NCBI GenBank assembly: GCA_905221605.1
Contig: CAJNDS010000055.1
Location: 179,430 to 243,429, forward strand
From: Symbiodinium natans
Taxonomy: Eukaryota; Sar; Dinophyceae; Suessiales; Symbiodiniaceae
DNA length: 64,000 nt
Direction of reading: 5' to 3'
Notes under the pieces: generated by a model
What the model saw: only the letters and a program-made list of their open reading frames with translations
What the model was told of the DNA's origin: nothing
The model's database searches: none
Made by a program: the position numbers and the translations under genes
In this document: positions 56,305-64,000 of the stretch, in pieces
Layout: each line of letters starts with the position of its first letter
Numbering within the stretch: position 1 is the first letter of the stretch

Positions 56305-56595
56305 CTTGTTCAGCCGTGCAAGCTTGCTTCAGGCATAATTTTTTCTAACCCATCATGCAATCATTGTGTTTGCAAATGGGCCCCGCCCGCTTTATTTTCA
56401 TTCGAACCCATCATGCGTGTGTTGTGTTTGCAAATGGGGCCCTGCGTGTTAAGCTGTGCAAGCTTGCTTCAGGCATGTTTTAAAACTCATCAGGCGAACA
56501 TTGTGTTTGCAAATGGGGGGGGAGCTGCCTCCCCCCCAACCCCCCCGCTTTACTCTGTTTCGAACACATCATGTGAGTTGCACATGGGGGGGGGG
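56305..56595 (+). repeat. Dispersed CAAGCTTGCTTCAGGCAT element, two to three direct copies
   Basis: CAAGCTTGCTTCAGGCAT occurs at about 56329 and 56459. Words of CCCATCATGC type and TTGTGTTTGCAAATGGG follow each. A further partial copy with CGAACACATCATG lies at 56559-56590 and ends in a G-run. It is the plus-strand partner of 55741-55866 and resembles the elements near 21.2-21.5 kb. Confidence 0.75.
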
Positions 56596-56599
56596 GGGC

Positions 56600-57215
56600 T
56601 AAAAAGCCGTAAACCCTTAAAACCCCTAAACTGTAAAAACCCTAAACCCTAAGAACCCCAAAACCCTAAACACCAAAAAGCACCTAAACCCTAAACCGTA
56701 AAACGCCCGAAAACGCCCCAATACGTAAACCCTAAAAAGCCTTAAATCCTAAACCCTGAAAACCCCTAAGCCCTAAACCCTCCGAAATCCTAAACCCAAA
56801 AACCTATACGGGTGGAAAAAACCTCTGAACCCAAAAGCCCCCTGAGCCCTAAACCCTTGTGACCCTAACAAACACACTAAACCCTAAACACCCCCGAGCC
56901 AACAATCCCTAACAACCCCTGAGCCCTAAACCCAAAAAGCCCTAAAGCCTAAACCCCTAAAGTCTAAACCCCAAAAACCCTAAACCCTGAAAACCACTAA
57001 GCCCTAAATCCTGAAAACCCCTAAGCCCTAAACCCTGAAAACCCCTAGGCCCTAAACCCTTAAAACCCCTAAACCCTAAACCCGAAAGACCCCTAAGCCC
57101 TAAACACTAAACCCGAAAGACCCCTAAGCCTAAACCCTAAACCCTAAACCCTAAACCCTAAACCCTAAACCCTAAAACCTAAAACCTAAAACCTAAAACC
57201 TAAACCCCAAACCCG
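56600..57215. repeat. Degenerate CCCTAAA telomere-type repeat block
   Basis: Irregular CCCTAAA, CCCTAAG, CCCTGAAAA and CCCTAAAAA units throughout, with a cleaner run of about nine CCCTAAA units at 57124-57180 followed by CCTAAAA variants. Orientation is CCCTAAA on the + strand. Confidence 0.9.
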
Positions 57216-57235
57216 ATTATGGGCGGATTTCAAAT

Positions 57236-58660
57236 TCAAAGCAGATTTAAATTCGAATTTAAGCCTTCTGCTTGCGGGGTTCGGGGTCGCCTCTGGAGAG
57301 CCTAGATTTGAATTTAATCCTTTTCGGTTGTAGAGGTTTAAATTCGAATTTAACTCCATGTTCTTCCTCCCCCGCCCTACAAAGGAATTAAATTGTAAAC
57401 GCTTGCGCGCGCCGCCTCGGCAGCCGGGCCGGCCAGGACAGGAAAGGAGGAAAGAGGGTTTCGCAAAAAAAGGGGAGGAAGGGCAGCGAGGTCAAAGCGG
57501 GGGGGGGGTGGGGGGGGGGGGGGGGTGGGGGGGGCTGGGGGGGGTGGGGGGGGGGGTTTTTGAGGCACTCCCCCTGTAGGAGCCACCGACAGGCGACCCT
57601 CCACGGCATCGGTTTGCAGCTCCTCCAAGCGATTGGGGGGGGTCCCACAAAAAAGGGGGGTGGCGTCAGAAAATCTTGGAGGGGGGAAGGGTTGGGTTAG
57701 GGGGAAGGAGGCCCGATCCGGGTCTGCTTGTTCCAGACGCTTCTCGGCAGGTAGCCGAGGCGAATTCGAATTTAAGCCTGCCTGGGTTTTCAGGGATTTA
57801 AATTCAAATTTAAGCCCAGTACCCATGCAAGGCTTTAAATTCGAATTTAAGCTGAGACTGCCCTCTAGGTTTAAATTCGAATTTAACAGCTCTGCAGTCT
57901 CCTCTTGTCCGGGTTTAAATCCGAATTTAACAGCTGTACAGTCTCCTCTTGTCCGGGTTTAAATTCGAATTTAACAGCTCTCTAGTCTCCACTTGTCCGG
58001 GTTTGGATTCGAATGTAACCAGGCCCAATGCAAGTCGAAAGCCTCCTAACCCCCCGTCGCCCTGAATCTTCAACCTGAACCCTAAAGCCCAAAGACCCAG
58101 ACCCGATAATTTGAGGCCCAATCGCCCGAAACCCCTGAACCCTCTCGAGGCTGAAAAGGCCTTCAGCCCGAAGGACCCAGGCCCAACGCAAGTCGAAAGC
58201 CTCCTAATCCCGCCCAGCAGATCAGACCGTCAGACCCTTAGATGACCCGTGCCCCAGACCCGTAGACCCGACCCTTTACACACTTCGACCTTCACCCTGA
58301 CACCCAACCTCACCCGTAGACTGCAAACCCTTGGACGCTTTAGACTTTAGACCCTTCGACCTCCACCCTGAGACCCTCTAGACCCGCAGACCCCCAGACG
58401 GCATCTGAGACCGTCAGACCCAGAAAAATTGAAGCGCTTGGGCCCGTAGACCCTTCAGCCAAAGACGGTTAAAATTCAAATTTAAGCCATGACCCAGAAA
58501 AGGGCATAAATTCGAATTTAAATCCTTCTCGTGGCGGGTCCTGGCGGCTGCTGCTTGGTTCAGAGGTTTTAATTCGAATTTAAGCCGTCGGGACGCGGGG
58601 GCTGCGCCCAGCCCAGGGAGGGCTTAAATTTGAATTTAGTCCTTTTTTGAATTCGAAAAC
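57236..58660. repeat. Palindrome-bearing repeat family (TTAAATTCGAATTTAA)
   Basis: The 16-bp self-complementary word TTAAATTCGAATTTAA or a one- to three-base variant occurs about a dozen times: near 57248, 57340, 57760, 57797, 57836, 57870, 57915, 57958, 58003, 58470, 58508, 58568 and 58624. Between 57855 and 58015 it is part of four tandem units of about 45 bases that also carry CTCCTCTTGTCCGGG. The stretch 58020-58460 holds degenerate GACCCGTAGACCC phrases without the palindrome. No gene is seen; the Pro- and Gly-rich frames at 57358-57826 stem from a G-run. Confidence 0.85.
57498..57558. repeat. Near-pure G run
   Basis: About 60 bases of G broken only by single T, A or C bases. It opens poly-Gly and poly-Pro frames. 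Confidence 0.9.
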
Positions 58661-58671
58661 CGGCTTCATCC

Positions 58672-58917
58672 CCCTAAACCCTAAACCCTAAACCCTAAAC
58701 CCTAAACCCTAAACCCTAAACCCTAAACCCTAAACCCTAAACCCTAAACCCTAAACCCTAAACCCTAAACCCTAAACCCTAAACCCTCAAACCTAAACCC
58801 TAAACCCTAAACCCTAAACCCTAAACCCTAAACCCTAAACCCTAAACCCTAAACCCTAAACCCTAAACCCTAAACCCTAAACCCTAAACCCTAAACCCTA
58901 AACCCTAAACCCTAAAC
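58672..58917. repeat. Interstitial telomere-type array (CCCTAAA)n
   Basis: About 35 head-to-tail CCCTAAA units with a single imperfect unit (CCCTCAAACCTAAA) near 58784. TTTAGGG is the telomere repeat of dinoflagellates, apicomplexans in related form, and plants. The array is internal and reads CCCTAAA on the + strand. Confidence 0.95.
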
Positions 58918-58946
58918 CTCTCTACCATACAACCCTAAATGTTAAA

Positions 58947-59185
58947 CACCAATTGGAGAATTTGATCAATTTCTTTTTTTTTTCACCCCCCGTTGTTCAG
59001 CACCAATTGGAGAATTTGATCCATTTCGACCCCTCCGACCCCTTCGACCCCCCATTGTTCAGCACCAATTGGAGGATTTGATCCATTTCGACCCCTCCGA
59101 CCCCTTTGACCCCCCCATTGTTCAGCACCAATTGGGGAATTTGAATTGGAGAATTTGATCCATTTCGACCCCTCCGACCTTTGTT
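58947..59185. repeat. Tandem CACCAATTGG repeat, about 62-bp unit
   Basis: CACCAATTGGAGAATTTGAT or a close variant begins at 58947, 59001, 59063 and 59126, each followed by CATTTCGACCCCTCCGACCC and CATTGTTCAG. CAATTG and the flanking CCAATTGG are palindromic. Confidence 0.85.
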
Positions 59186-60438
59186 TCAGGGCCTCAAGGC
59201 CTGGTGTTTAGGGTTTCAGGGCCTAAAGGCCTAAACATAGGGTTTCAGGGCCCCAAGGCCTGGTGTTTAGGGGTTTCAAGGCCTGGTGTTTAGGGTTTCA
59301 GGGCCTCCAGGCCTGGTGTTTAGGGTCCTGGCGTTTAGGGTTTCAGGGCCTCAAGGCCTGGTGTTTAGTGTTTCAAGGCCTCACGGTTTCAGGGCCTCAT
59401 TTAGGGTCTCACGGCTTTCAGGCCTCAAGGCCTGGTGGTTAGGGTTTCAAGGCCTCACGGCCTGGTGTTTAGGGATTCAGGGCCTCAAGACCTTGGCGTT
59501 TAGGGTTTAAGGCCTCACGGCCTGTGTTTAGGGTTTCCTCACGGCCGGTGTTTAGGGTTTCAGGAGGGCCTCAAGGCCTGGTGTTTAGGTTTCACGGCCT
59601 CACTGGTGTTTAGGGTTTCAAGGCCTCACGGCCTGGTGTTTAGGGTTTCAGGGCCTCAAGGCCTGGTGTTTAGGGTGCTTAGGGTTTCAGGGCCTCAAGG
59701 CCTGGCGTTTAGGGTTTCAAGGCCTCACGACCGGGTGTTTAGGGTTTCAGGGCCTCAAGGCCTGGTGTTGGGGTTTCAAGGCCTCGCGGCCTGGTGTTTA
59801 GGGTTTCAGCCTCAAGGCTTGGTGTTTAGGGTGTTTAGGGTTTCAGGGCCTCAAGGCCTGGCGTTTAGGGTTTCTAGGCCTCACGGCCTGGTGTTTAGGG
59901 TTTCAGGGCCTCAAGGCGTGGTGTTTAGGGTTTCGAGGCCTTAGGGTTTCAGGGCCTCAAGGCATGGTGTTTAGGGTTTCAAGGCCTCACGGCCTGGTGT
60001 TTAGGGTTTCAACGCCTTTAGGCCCAGTGGTTAGTTAGGGTTTCAAGGCCTCAAGGCTTGGTGTTTAGGGTTTCAGGGCCTCAAGGCCTGGTGTTGGGGT
60101 TTCAAGGCCTCGCGGCCTGGTGTTTAGGGTTTCAGCCTCAAGCAAGGCTTGGTGTTTAGGGTGTTTAGGGTTTCAGGGCCTCAAGGCCTGGCGTTTAGGG
60201 TTTCTAGGCCTCACGGCCGGGTTTCAGGGCCTCAAGGCGTGGTGTTTAGCGTTTCGAGGCCTTAGGGTTTCAGGGCCTCAAGGCATGGTGTTTAGGGTTT
60301 CAAGGCCTCACGGCCTGGTGTTTAGGGTTTTAAGGCCTCAAGGCCTGGCGTGCTTGGTACTACGGTGTCAAGGCCTGGTGTTTAGGGTTTCAAGGTCTCA
60401 CGTCCTGGTGTTTAGGGTTTCAGGGCCTCAAGGCTTCA
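59186..60438. repeat. Satellite of about 30-bp units containing TTTAGGG, with higher-order repeat
   Basis: Some forty units built from GGCCTCAAGGCCTGGTG and TTTAGGGTTTCA(A/G). The order of variant units at 59750-60010 recurs at 60076-60335 with an offset of 326 bases (marker GTTGGGGTTT at 59767 and 60093), so a block of about ten units was duplicated. Frames crossing it give a VFRVSGPQGL-like repeated peptide, an artefact. Confidence 0.95.
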
Positions 60439-60671
60439 CTTTGTGGTCATTCTATTTATTTTCTCTTTTTATTCGTTTGCAGATTAAAGAATTTCGTATT
60501 CTCGCATATTCAATTAATGATTCACTTTATAGTTGTCTTTTCTTTTTCTTACAGCAGTACATTTCTTTCTAATTCTTGGTATTTTACTTCTTTTTCTTAT
60601 CTTCTTTTCTTGTACTGGTTTAGTTCTCACGCTCACACACACATATTATTCGCTCACGCGTTCGCACTTGT
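60439..60671. other. AT-rich insert within the TTTAGGG satellite
   Basis: About 230 bases strongly rich in T and A (TTTATTTTCTCTTTTTATTC type), bounded on both sides by satellite units. No frame of note. It differs sharply in composition from the GC-rich flanks. It could be an inserted sequence of other origin, for example organellar or mobile, but nothing identifies it. Confidence 0.6.
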
Positions 60672-60750
60672 AAGGCCTAGTGTTTAGGGTTTCAGGGCCT
60701 CAAGGCCTGGTGTTTAGGGTTTCAAGGCCTCAAGGCCTGGCGTGGCTTGT
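60672..60750. repeat. Remnant of the TTTAGGG satellite
   Basis: Two to three units like those at 59186-60438, followed by a GCTTGGTACTACGG phrase that also ends the main array near 60352-60365. Confidence 0.85.
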
Positions 60751-60916
60751 GTTAAGTGCTTGGTACTACGGCGTGATTGTTTTGTGTATTGGTGCATCCG
60801 AAGAGAAAATAATGAACCTTCTATTTTCTTAATGTTATGGGATTCTTTGGGCGGGTGGTTTTTTTCCGCTGCCTAGACACACTGCTGGCCTAGTAAATGC
60901 TCGAACTTGAGATGCT

Positions 60917-61296
60917 GAACCCTAAGCCCTAAGCCCTAAGCCCTAAGCCCTAAACCCTAAACCCTACACCGTAAAACCCTAAACCCTAAACCCTAAACCC
61001 TAAACCCTAAACCCTAAACCCTAAACCCTAAACCCTAAACCCTAAACCCTAATAATCTAAACCCTAAACCCTAAACCCTAAACCCTAAACCCTAAACCCT
61101 AAACCCTAAACCCTAAACCCTAAACCCTAAACCCTAAACCCTAAACCCTAAACCCTAAACCCCCTAAACCCTAAACCCTAAGCCCTAAGCCCTAAGCCCT
61201 AAGCCCTAAGCCCTAAGCCCTAAGCCCTAAGCCCTAAGCCCTAAGCCCTAAGCCCTAAGCCCTAAGCCCTAAGCCCTAAGCCCTAAGCCCTAAGCC
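60917..61296. repeat. Interstitial telomere-type array (CCCTAAA)n flanked by (CCCTAAG)n
   Basis: Four CCCTAAG units, then about thirty CCCTAAA units with a few variants, then about eighteen CCCTAAG units from about 61173 to 61296. The variant units are sorted into homogeneous blocks at the two edges, not mixed. Confidence 0.95.
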
Positions 61297-62110
61297 TGGG
61301 ACCGAATTCAAATGCTCGTGCCTAATTAGTAGTAGGCTCCGCGAAGTGCATGCATGCAGGCTGCTTGTCTAATTAGCGTTTCCAGCGTAGGGTGCTCCTT
61401 GTTTGCGACCTGTTCGGGGTTTCCTTTAGCTACATGCTGTTGGTCGTACTGGTTTGGGATGTGGCCAGGAGGACGCAATGTTTAAAGTTGCGATTACGTC
61501 TCCGTCGCCCCTAGAAGGCAGCGGAGAGCCAGGCAAAGCCTGGAACCGCACAGACTGGACACTGTTGCGATCTTGCCGGTGGTTGGTGGGTTAGTTGGGT
61601 TACTCCGGATGAGTGCGGCAGGGTCTGGGAATTGCTGGCCCTTCGATTTGGAACAATTGCGTGTTAGCCTATGGGCGGTTTGGTTGTGGTCATGTTCAAC
61701 GCAATGAGCTATCTCTGGAGGGCCCCGATGAGACAGATGCGCAGAGCGGATTTGTCACGATTTCACACACGTGGGCGAAACGTGCTACTCATTGAATTGG
61801 GATGATACGCTGGTGATAGGTTTGTGTTGCCTTTCTGCATTTCTCCTTGCTGCTCGTCAAGGACGTCCACGTAGACACAGTGTTTCAAATGAAGGTGATG
61901 CCCCTGTGGCCGTACAAAGCTTGGGGTGACTGAGGCGACTCAGCCAAGAGCCACCAAAAGGCTTCAAAAGGCCCCCTAAAAGAAGGGGGACCCCAAGATT
62001 TGTCCGTGCCCGCAATGAAAAATGCGAATTTTTCACTATTGAAAACGATGGTTTCAGGCACCCCTGCCTGGCAATGAAACATGTCATTTTTCAGAACTGA
62101 AAAAAAGGAC
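61297..62110. other. Stretch without recognisable gene
   Basis: Unique-looking sequence between repeat blocks. The largest frames are about 60-76 codons on either strand, none with a motif. CCTAATTAG-like words (61320, 61360) recur. Confidence 0.5.
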
Positions 62111-62112
62111 CA

Positions 62113-62405
62113 GGAAAGGCCCAGGAAGCCCTCAAATCAGCAAGGGCCTTTACGGCCCTGACGTGCCGAAGGCCCGAAAAGGGCCGAGGCTACCCCAGCT
62201 TAAACCCTAACGCCGCAAAACCCTGCGAAGGCCTTCAAGCAAATAAGGGCCTCTACGGGCCCTAGCGTGCCGAAGGCCCGAAAAGGGCCGAGGCTACCCC
62301 GAACCCCAGCTTGAACCCTAGCGATTGAAATACTCATTGGCGAAAACAAGGCCCTGACACGCCGAAGGTCCGAACAGGGCCGAGGCTACCCTCGACTCCA
62401 GCTTA
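62113..62405. repeat. Tandem repeat of about 100-bp unit (CCGAAAAGGGCCGAGGCTACC)
   Basis: Three copies of GCCGAAGGCCCGAAAAGGGC followed by CGAGGCTACCC and AGCTTAAACCCTA-like text, at about 62164, 62269 and 62360. Each copy contains GGGCC/GGCCC inverted words and ends with a telomere-like CCCTA. Confidence 0.8.
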
Positions 62406-62556
62406 AACACCAACACCAACTTCAAAAAAGCAAGCATCGGTGCACAAGAAAAAGTCCATAAACCCTAAACCCTAATAGAGTATAGTTTGCGTGGTCGGGG
62501 TGGGTTGACGGGCAACGTGAGCGCGCGGCCCAAAGTGTTTCACACCACCCTTTACT

Positions 62557-62997
62557 AGGGTGCCTGGGCCCATATCCGGCAGTGATGGACACCTTCACTG
62601 GATGGACAATGGGTGGAGCCATTGGAGAGTGGTCGAAAAAAAGAGCCCCGAAAACCTCGCCTTTCATGCCATGTCGCCACCCACGGAGCCCCTGGGAATC
62701 CTCCCGAGACCCCTTGGACGTGGGCCCGAAAATCCGGGGTACCCCTTCCAGCCAAGCCCCCTTTTCCCGCGTTCTCCCTCCATTCTTGGCCCACTCAGCT
62801 GGTCCCCAGCTTCTGGCCCCTCCTGCGTTCACACCTTTGTAGGGAATTAAAGCAGTGGTGGGAATTGATGGCGACAGCCCCTAACCCCAAAAAGGTAGTG
62901 GTTTGGGTGGTGGCCTGTGAAAGCTCACAGCGGGTGGGGAGAAAGATCCCAGCGCCAATGAAATTGTTGGATTACATTGACAACAGTAAACCCTAAA
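62557..62997. repeat. Segmental duplication, copy A
   Basis: Contains AGGGTGCCTGG, GGCAGTGATGGACAC, ACTGGATGGACAATGGGTGG, then a less conserved middle, and ends with CCTGTGAAAGCTCACAGCGG and ATTGTTGGATTACATTGAC followed by CCCTAAACCC. Copy B at 63058-63385 has all these words in the same order. Confidence 0.85.
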
Positions 62998-63057
62998 CCC
63001 TCAACCCTAAACCCTAAATTCCCACCCGGCCTGCTTAGGCCGTACCCGCCCTTTTCT

Positions 63058-63385
63058 AGGGTGCCTGGATGCAGCAGATGCCCGGCAGTGATGGACACTT
63101 TTACTGGATGGACAATGGGTGGAGCCATTGGAGAATGGTCGAATAGAGAGCGCCTAGGGCTCGCCTTTGCCACTAGGCCACCAGAGTGGCGCCCAGATCC
63201 TCTGACTCCTCTTGATGAGAACACCCCACGGGAGCCCTCAGAAGTCCCCCCTGGGCCCCCCTCTGGAGGCTCCCTGGACCCTCGCCGGAAAATCCTGAAA
63301 CCACACCTTTGGCCTGTGAAAGCTCACAGCGGGCGGGGGAAAAAACCCAGCACTAATGAAAATTGTTGGATTACATTGACGTGAC
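63058..63385. repeat. Segmental duplication, copy B
   Basis: Second copy of the unit at 62557-62997, shortened in the middle. The ends are nearly identical to copy A, the centre differs. Both copies are bordered by short CCCTAAA runs (62458-62475, 62991-63018, 63474-63530). Confidence 0.85.
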
Positions 63386-63473
63386 ATGCCGCCCCCCCCC
63401 CCGCCCCCCACACCCCTGGGTGTGTAGGGGCGCCATTTACACATGGCACTTACTGCCGCTGCGCGGCGCGACG

Positions 63474-63530
63474 CCCTAAACCCTAAACCCTAAACCGAAA
63501 CCCTAAACCCTAAACCCTCAACCCTGAACC
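63474..63530. repeat. Short CCCTAAA run
   Basis: Six to seven CCCTAAA-like units (one CCGAAA, one CCCTCAA variant) just before the terminal satellite. Confidence 0.9.
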
Positions 63531-63559
63531 TCTCTATCTTAGGGTATTTAAACCCTAAT

Positions 63560-64000
63560 TCAAAAGTCGGCAACGGGAAGTTTCCGGCCTCAAAAGTCGG
63601 CAACGGGAAGTTTTCGGCCGAAAACTTCCCGTTGCCGACTTTTGAGGCCCCGAAAACTTCCCGTTGCCGACTTTCGGGGCCCCAAAAGTCGGCAACGGGA
63701 AGTTTTGGCCTCAAAAGTCGGCGACGGGAAGTTTTCGGCCTCCAAAGTCGGCAACGGGAAGTTTTCGGGGCCCCAAAAGTCGGCAACGGGAAGTTTTCGG
63801 GGCCTCAAAAGTCGGCAACGGGAAGTTTTCGGCCTCAAAAGTCGGCAACGGTGAATTTCGGGGCCCCGAAAGTCGGCAACGGGAAGTTTTCGGCCTCAAA
63901 AGTCGGCAACATTTCGGGGCCCCAAAAGTCGGCAACGGGAAGTTTTCGGCCTCAAAAGTCGGCAACGGGAAGTTTTCGGGCCTCAAAAAGTCGGCAACGG
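63560..64000. repeat. Terminal 30-bp satellite (AAAGTCGGCAACGGGAAG) with internal inversion
   Basis: About thirteen direct copies of a unit made of AAAAGTCGGCAACGGGAAG and TTTTCGGCCTC or TTTCGGGGCCCC, open at the window end. Two units at about 63616-63672 run in the opposite orientation. The left switch point is the perfect palindrome TTTTCGGCCGAAAA. The array probably continues beyond the window. Confidence 0.95.

Noticed and set aside
58672-58917. True chromosome end
   Set aside because: The array is internal, followed by 5 kb more sequence, and reads CCCTAAA where a right-hand end would read TTTAGGG.
59286-60572. Three Val/Ser/Gly-rich frames repeating a VFRVSGPQGL-like phrase
   Set aside because: Translation of the 30-bp satellite; the period is a multiple of three by chance over short runs and breaks elsewhere.
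1-64000. Relic spliced-leader sequences (TTGGCTCAAG-type) before gene copies, which would show retroposed mRNAs
   Set aside because: No convincing match was found by eye, including before the intronless methyltransferase genes.
1-64000. CRISPR array among the short tandem repeats
   Set aside because: No regularly spaced repeat with unique spacers; all arrays are direct satellites, and the context is eukaryotic.

Overview
The window reads as nuclear DNA of a dinoflagellate, most likely Symbiodiniaceae-like. This is inference from four signs: genes broken into short exons by small introns whose donors are mostly GC or GA instead of GT; exons that nearly always start with G right after the acceptor AG; every recognisable gene on the + strand; and telomere-type TTTAGGG/CCCTAAA repeats. 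No bacterial operons, tRNA, rRNA or CRISPR array was seen.

Layout. 1-5.8 kb: trinucleotide and dinucleotide repeats plus weak unrecognised exons. 5.9-12.4 kb: a single-domain, six-transmembrane voltage-gated cation channel with two C-terminal EF-hands; one of its introns (8852-10872) holds a complete two-exon LON-domain gene in the same orientation. 15.5-17.9 kb: a PGAM5-type histidine phosphatase. 22.9-24.2 kb: an RABL2-type ciliary small GTPase. 26.3-27.3 kb: an M48 peptidase homologue whose HExxH motif has become REIGR. 32.6-35.1 kb: a HAD-superfamily protein, with a coiled-coil reading frame lying between its exons. 40.5 kb: a small single-pass membrane protein exon. 42.1-44.9 kb: a protein kinase. 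52.0-54.8 kb: two tandem intronless, probably secreted, SAM-dependent methyltransferases sharing a 722-bp identical core between clearly diverged ends. Between these lie long stretches where no family could be recognised; weak candidate exons there are marked as such.

From about 55 kb to the end the window is repeat-dominated and subtelomere-like: G-tract and C-tract arrays in opposite orientation, a family of elements carrying a 16-bp palindrome, two long CCCTAAA arrays, a satellite that incorporates TTTAGGG, segmental duplications, and a closing satellite with an internal inversion. A separate 1.6-kb CA/CCTACA satellite ends within 10 bp of the first methyltransferase start codon.

The recognised genes do not form one pathway. 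They look like an ordinary dinoflagellate unidirectional gene array running into a repeat-rich domain. Exon borders below were set by reading frames and family conservation only; no transcript data were available.
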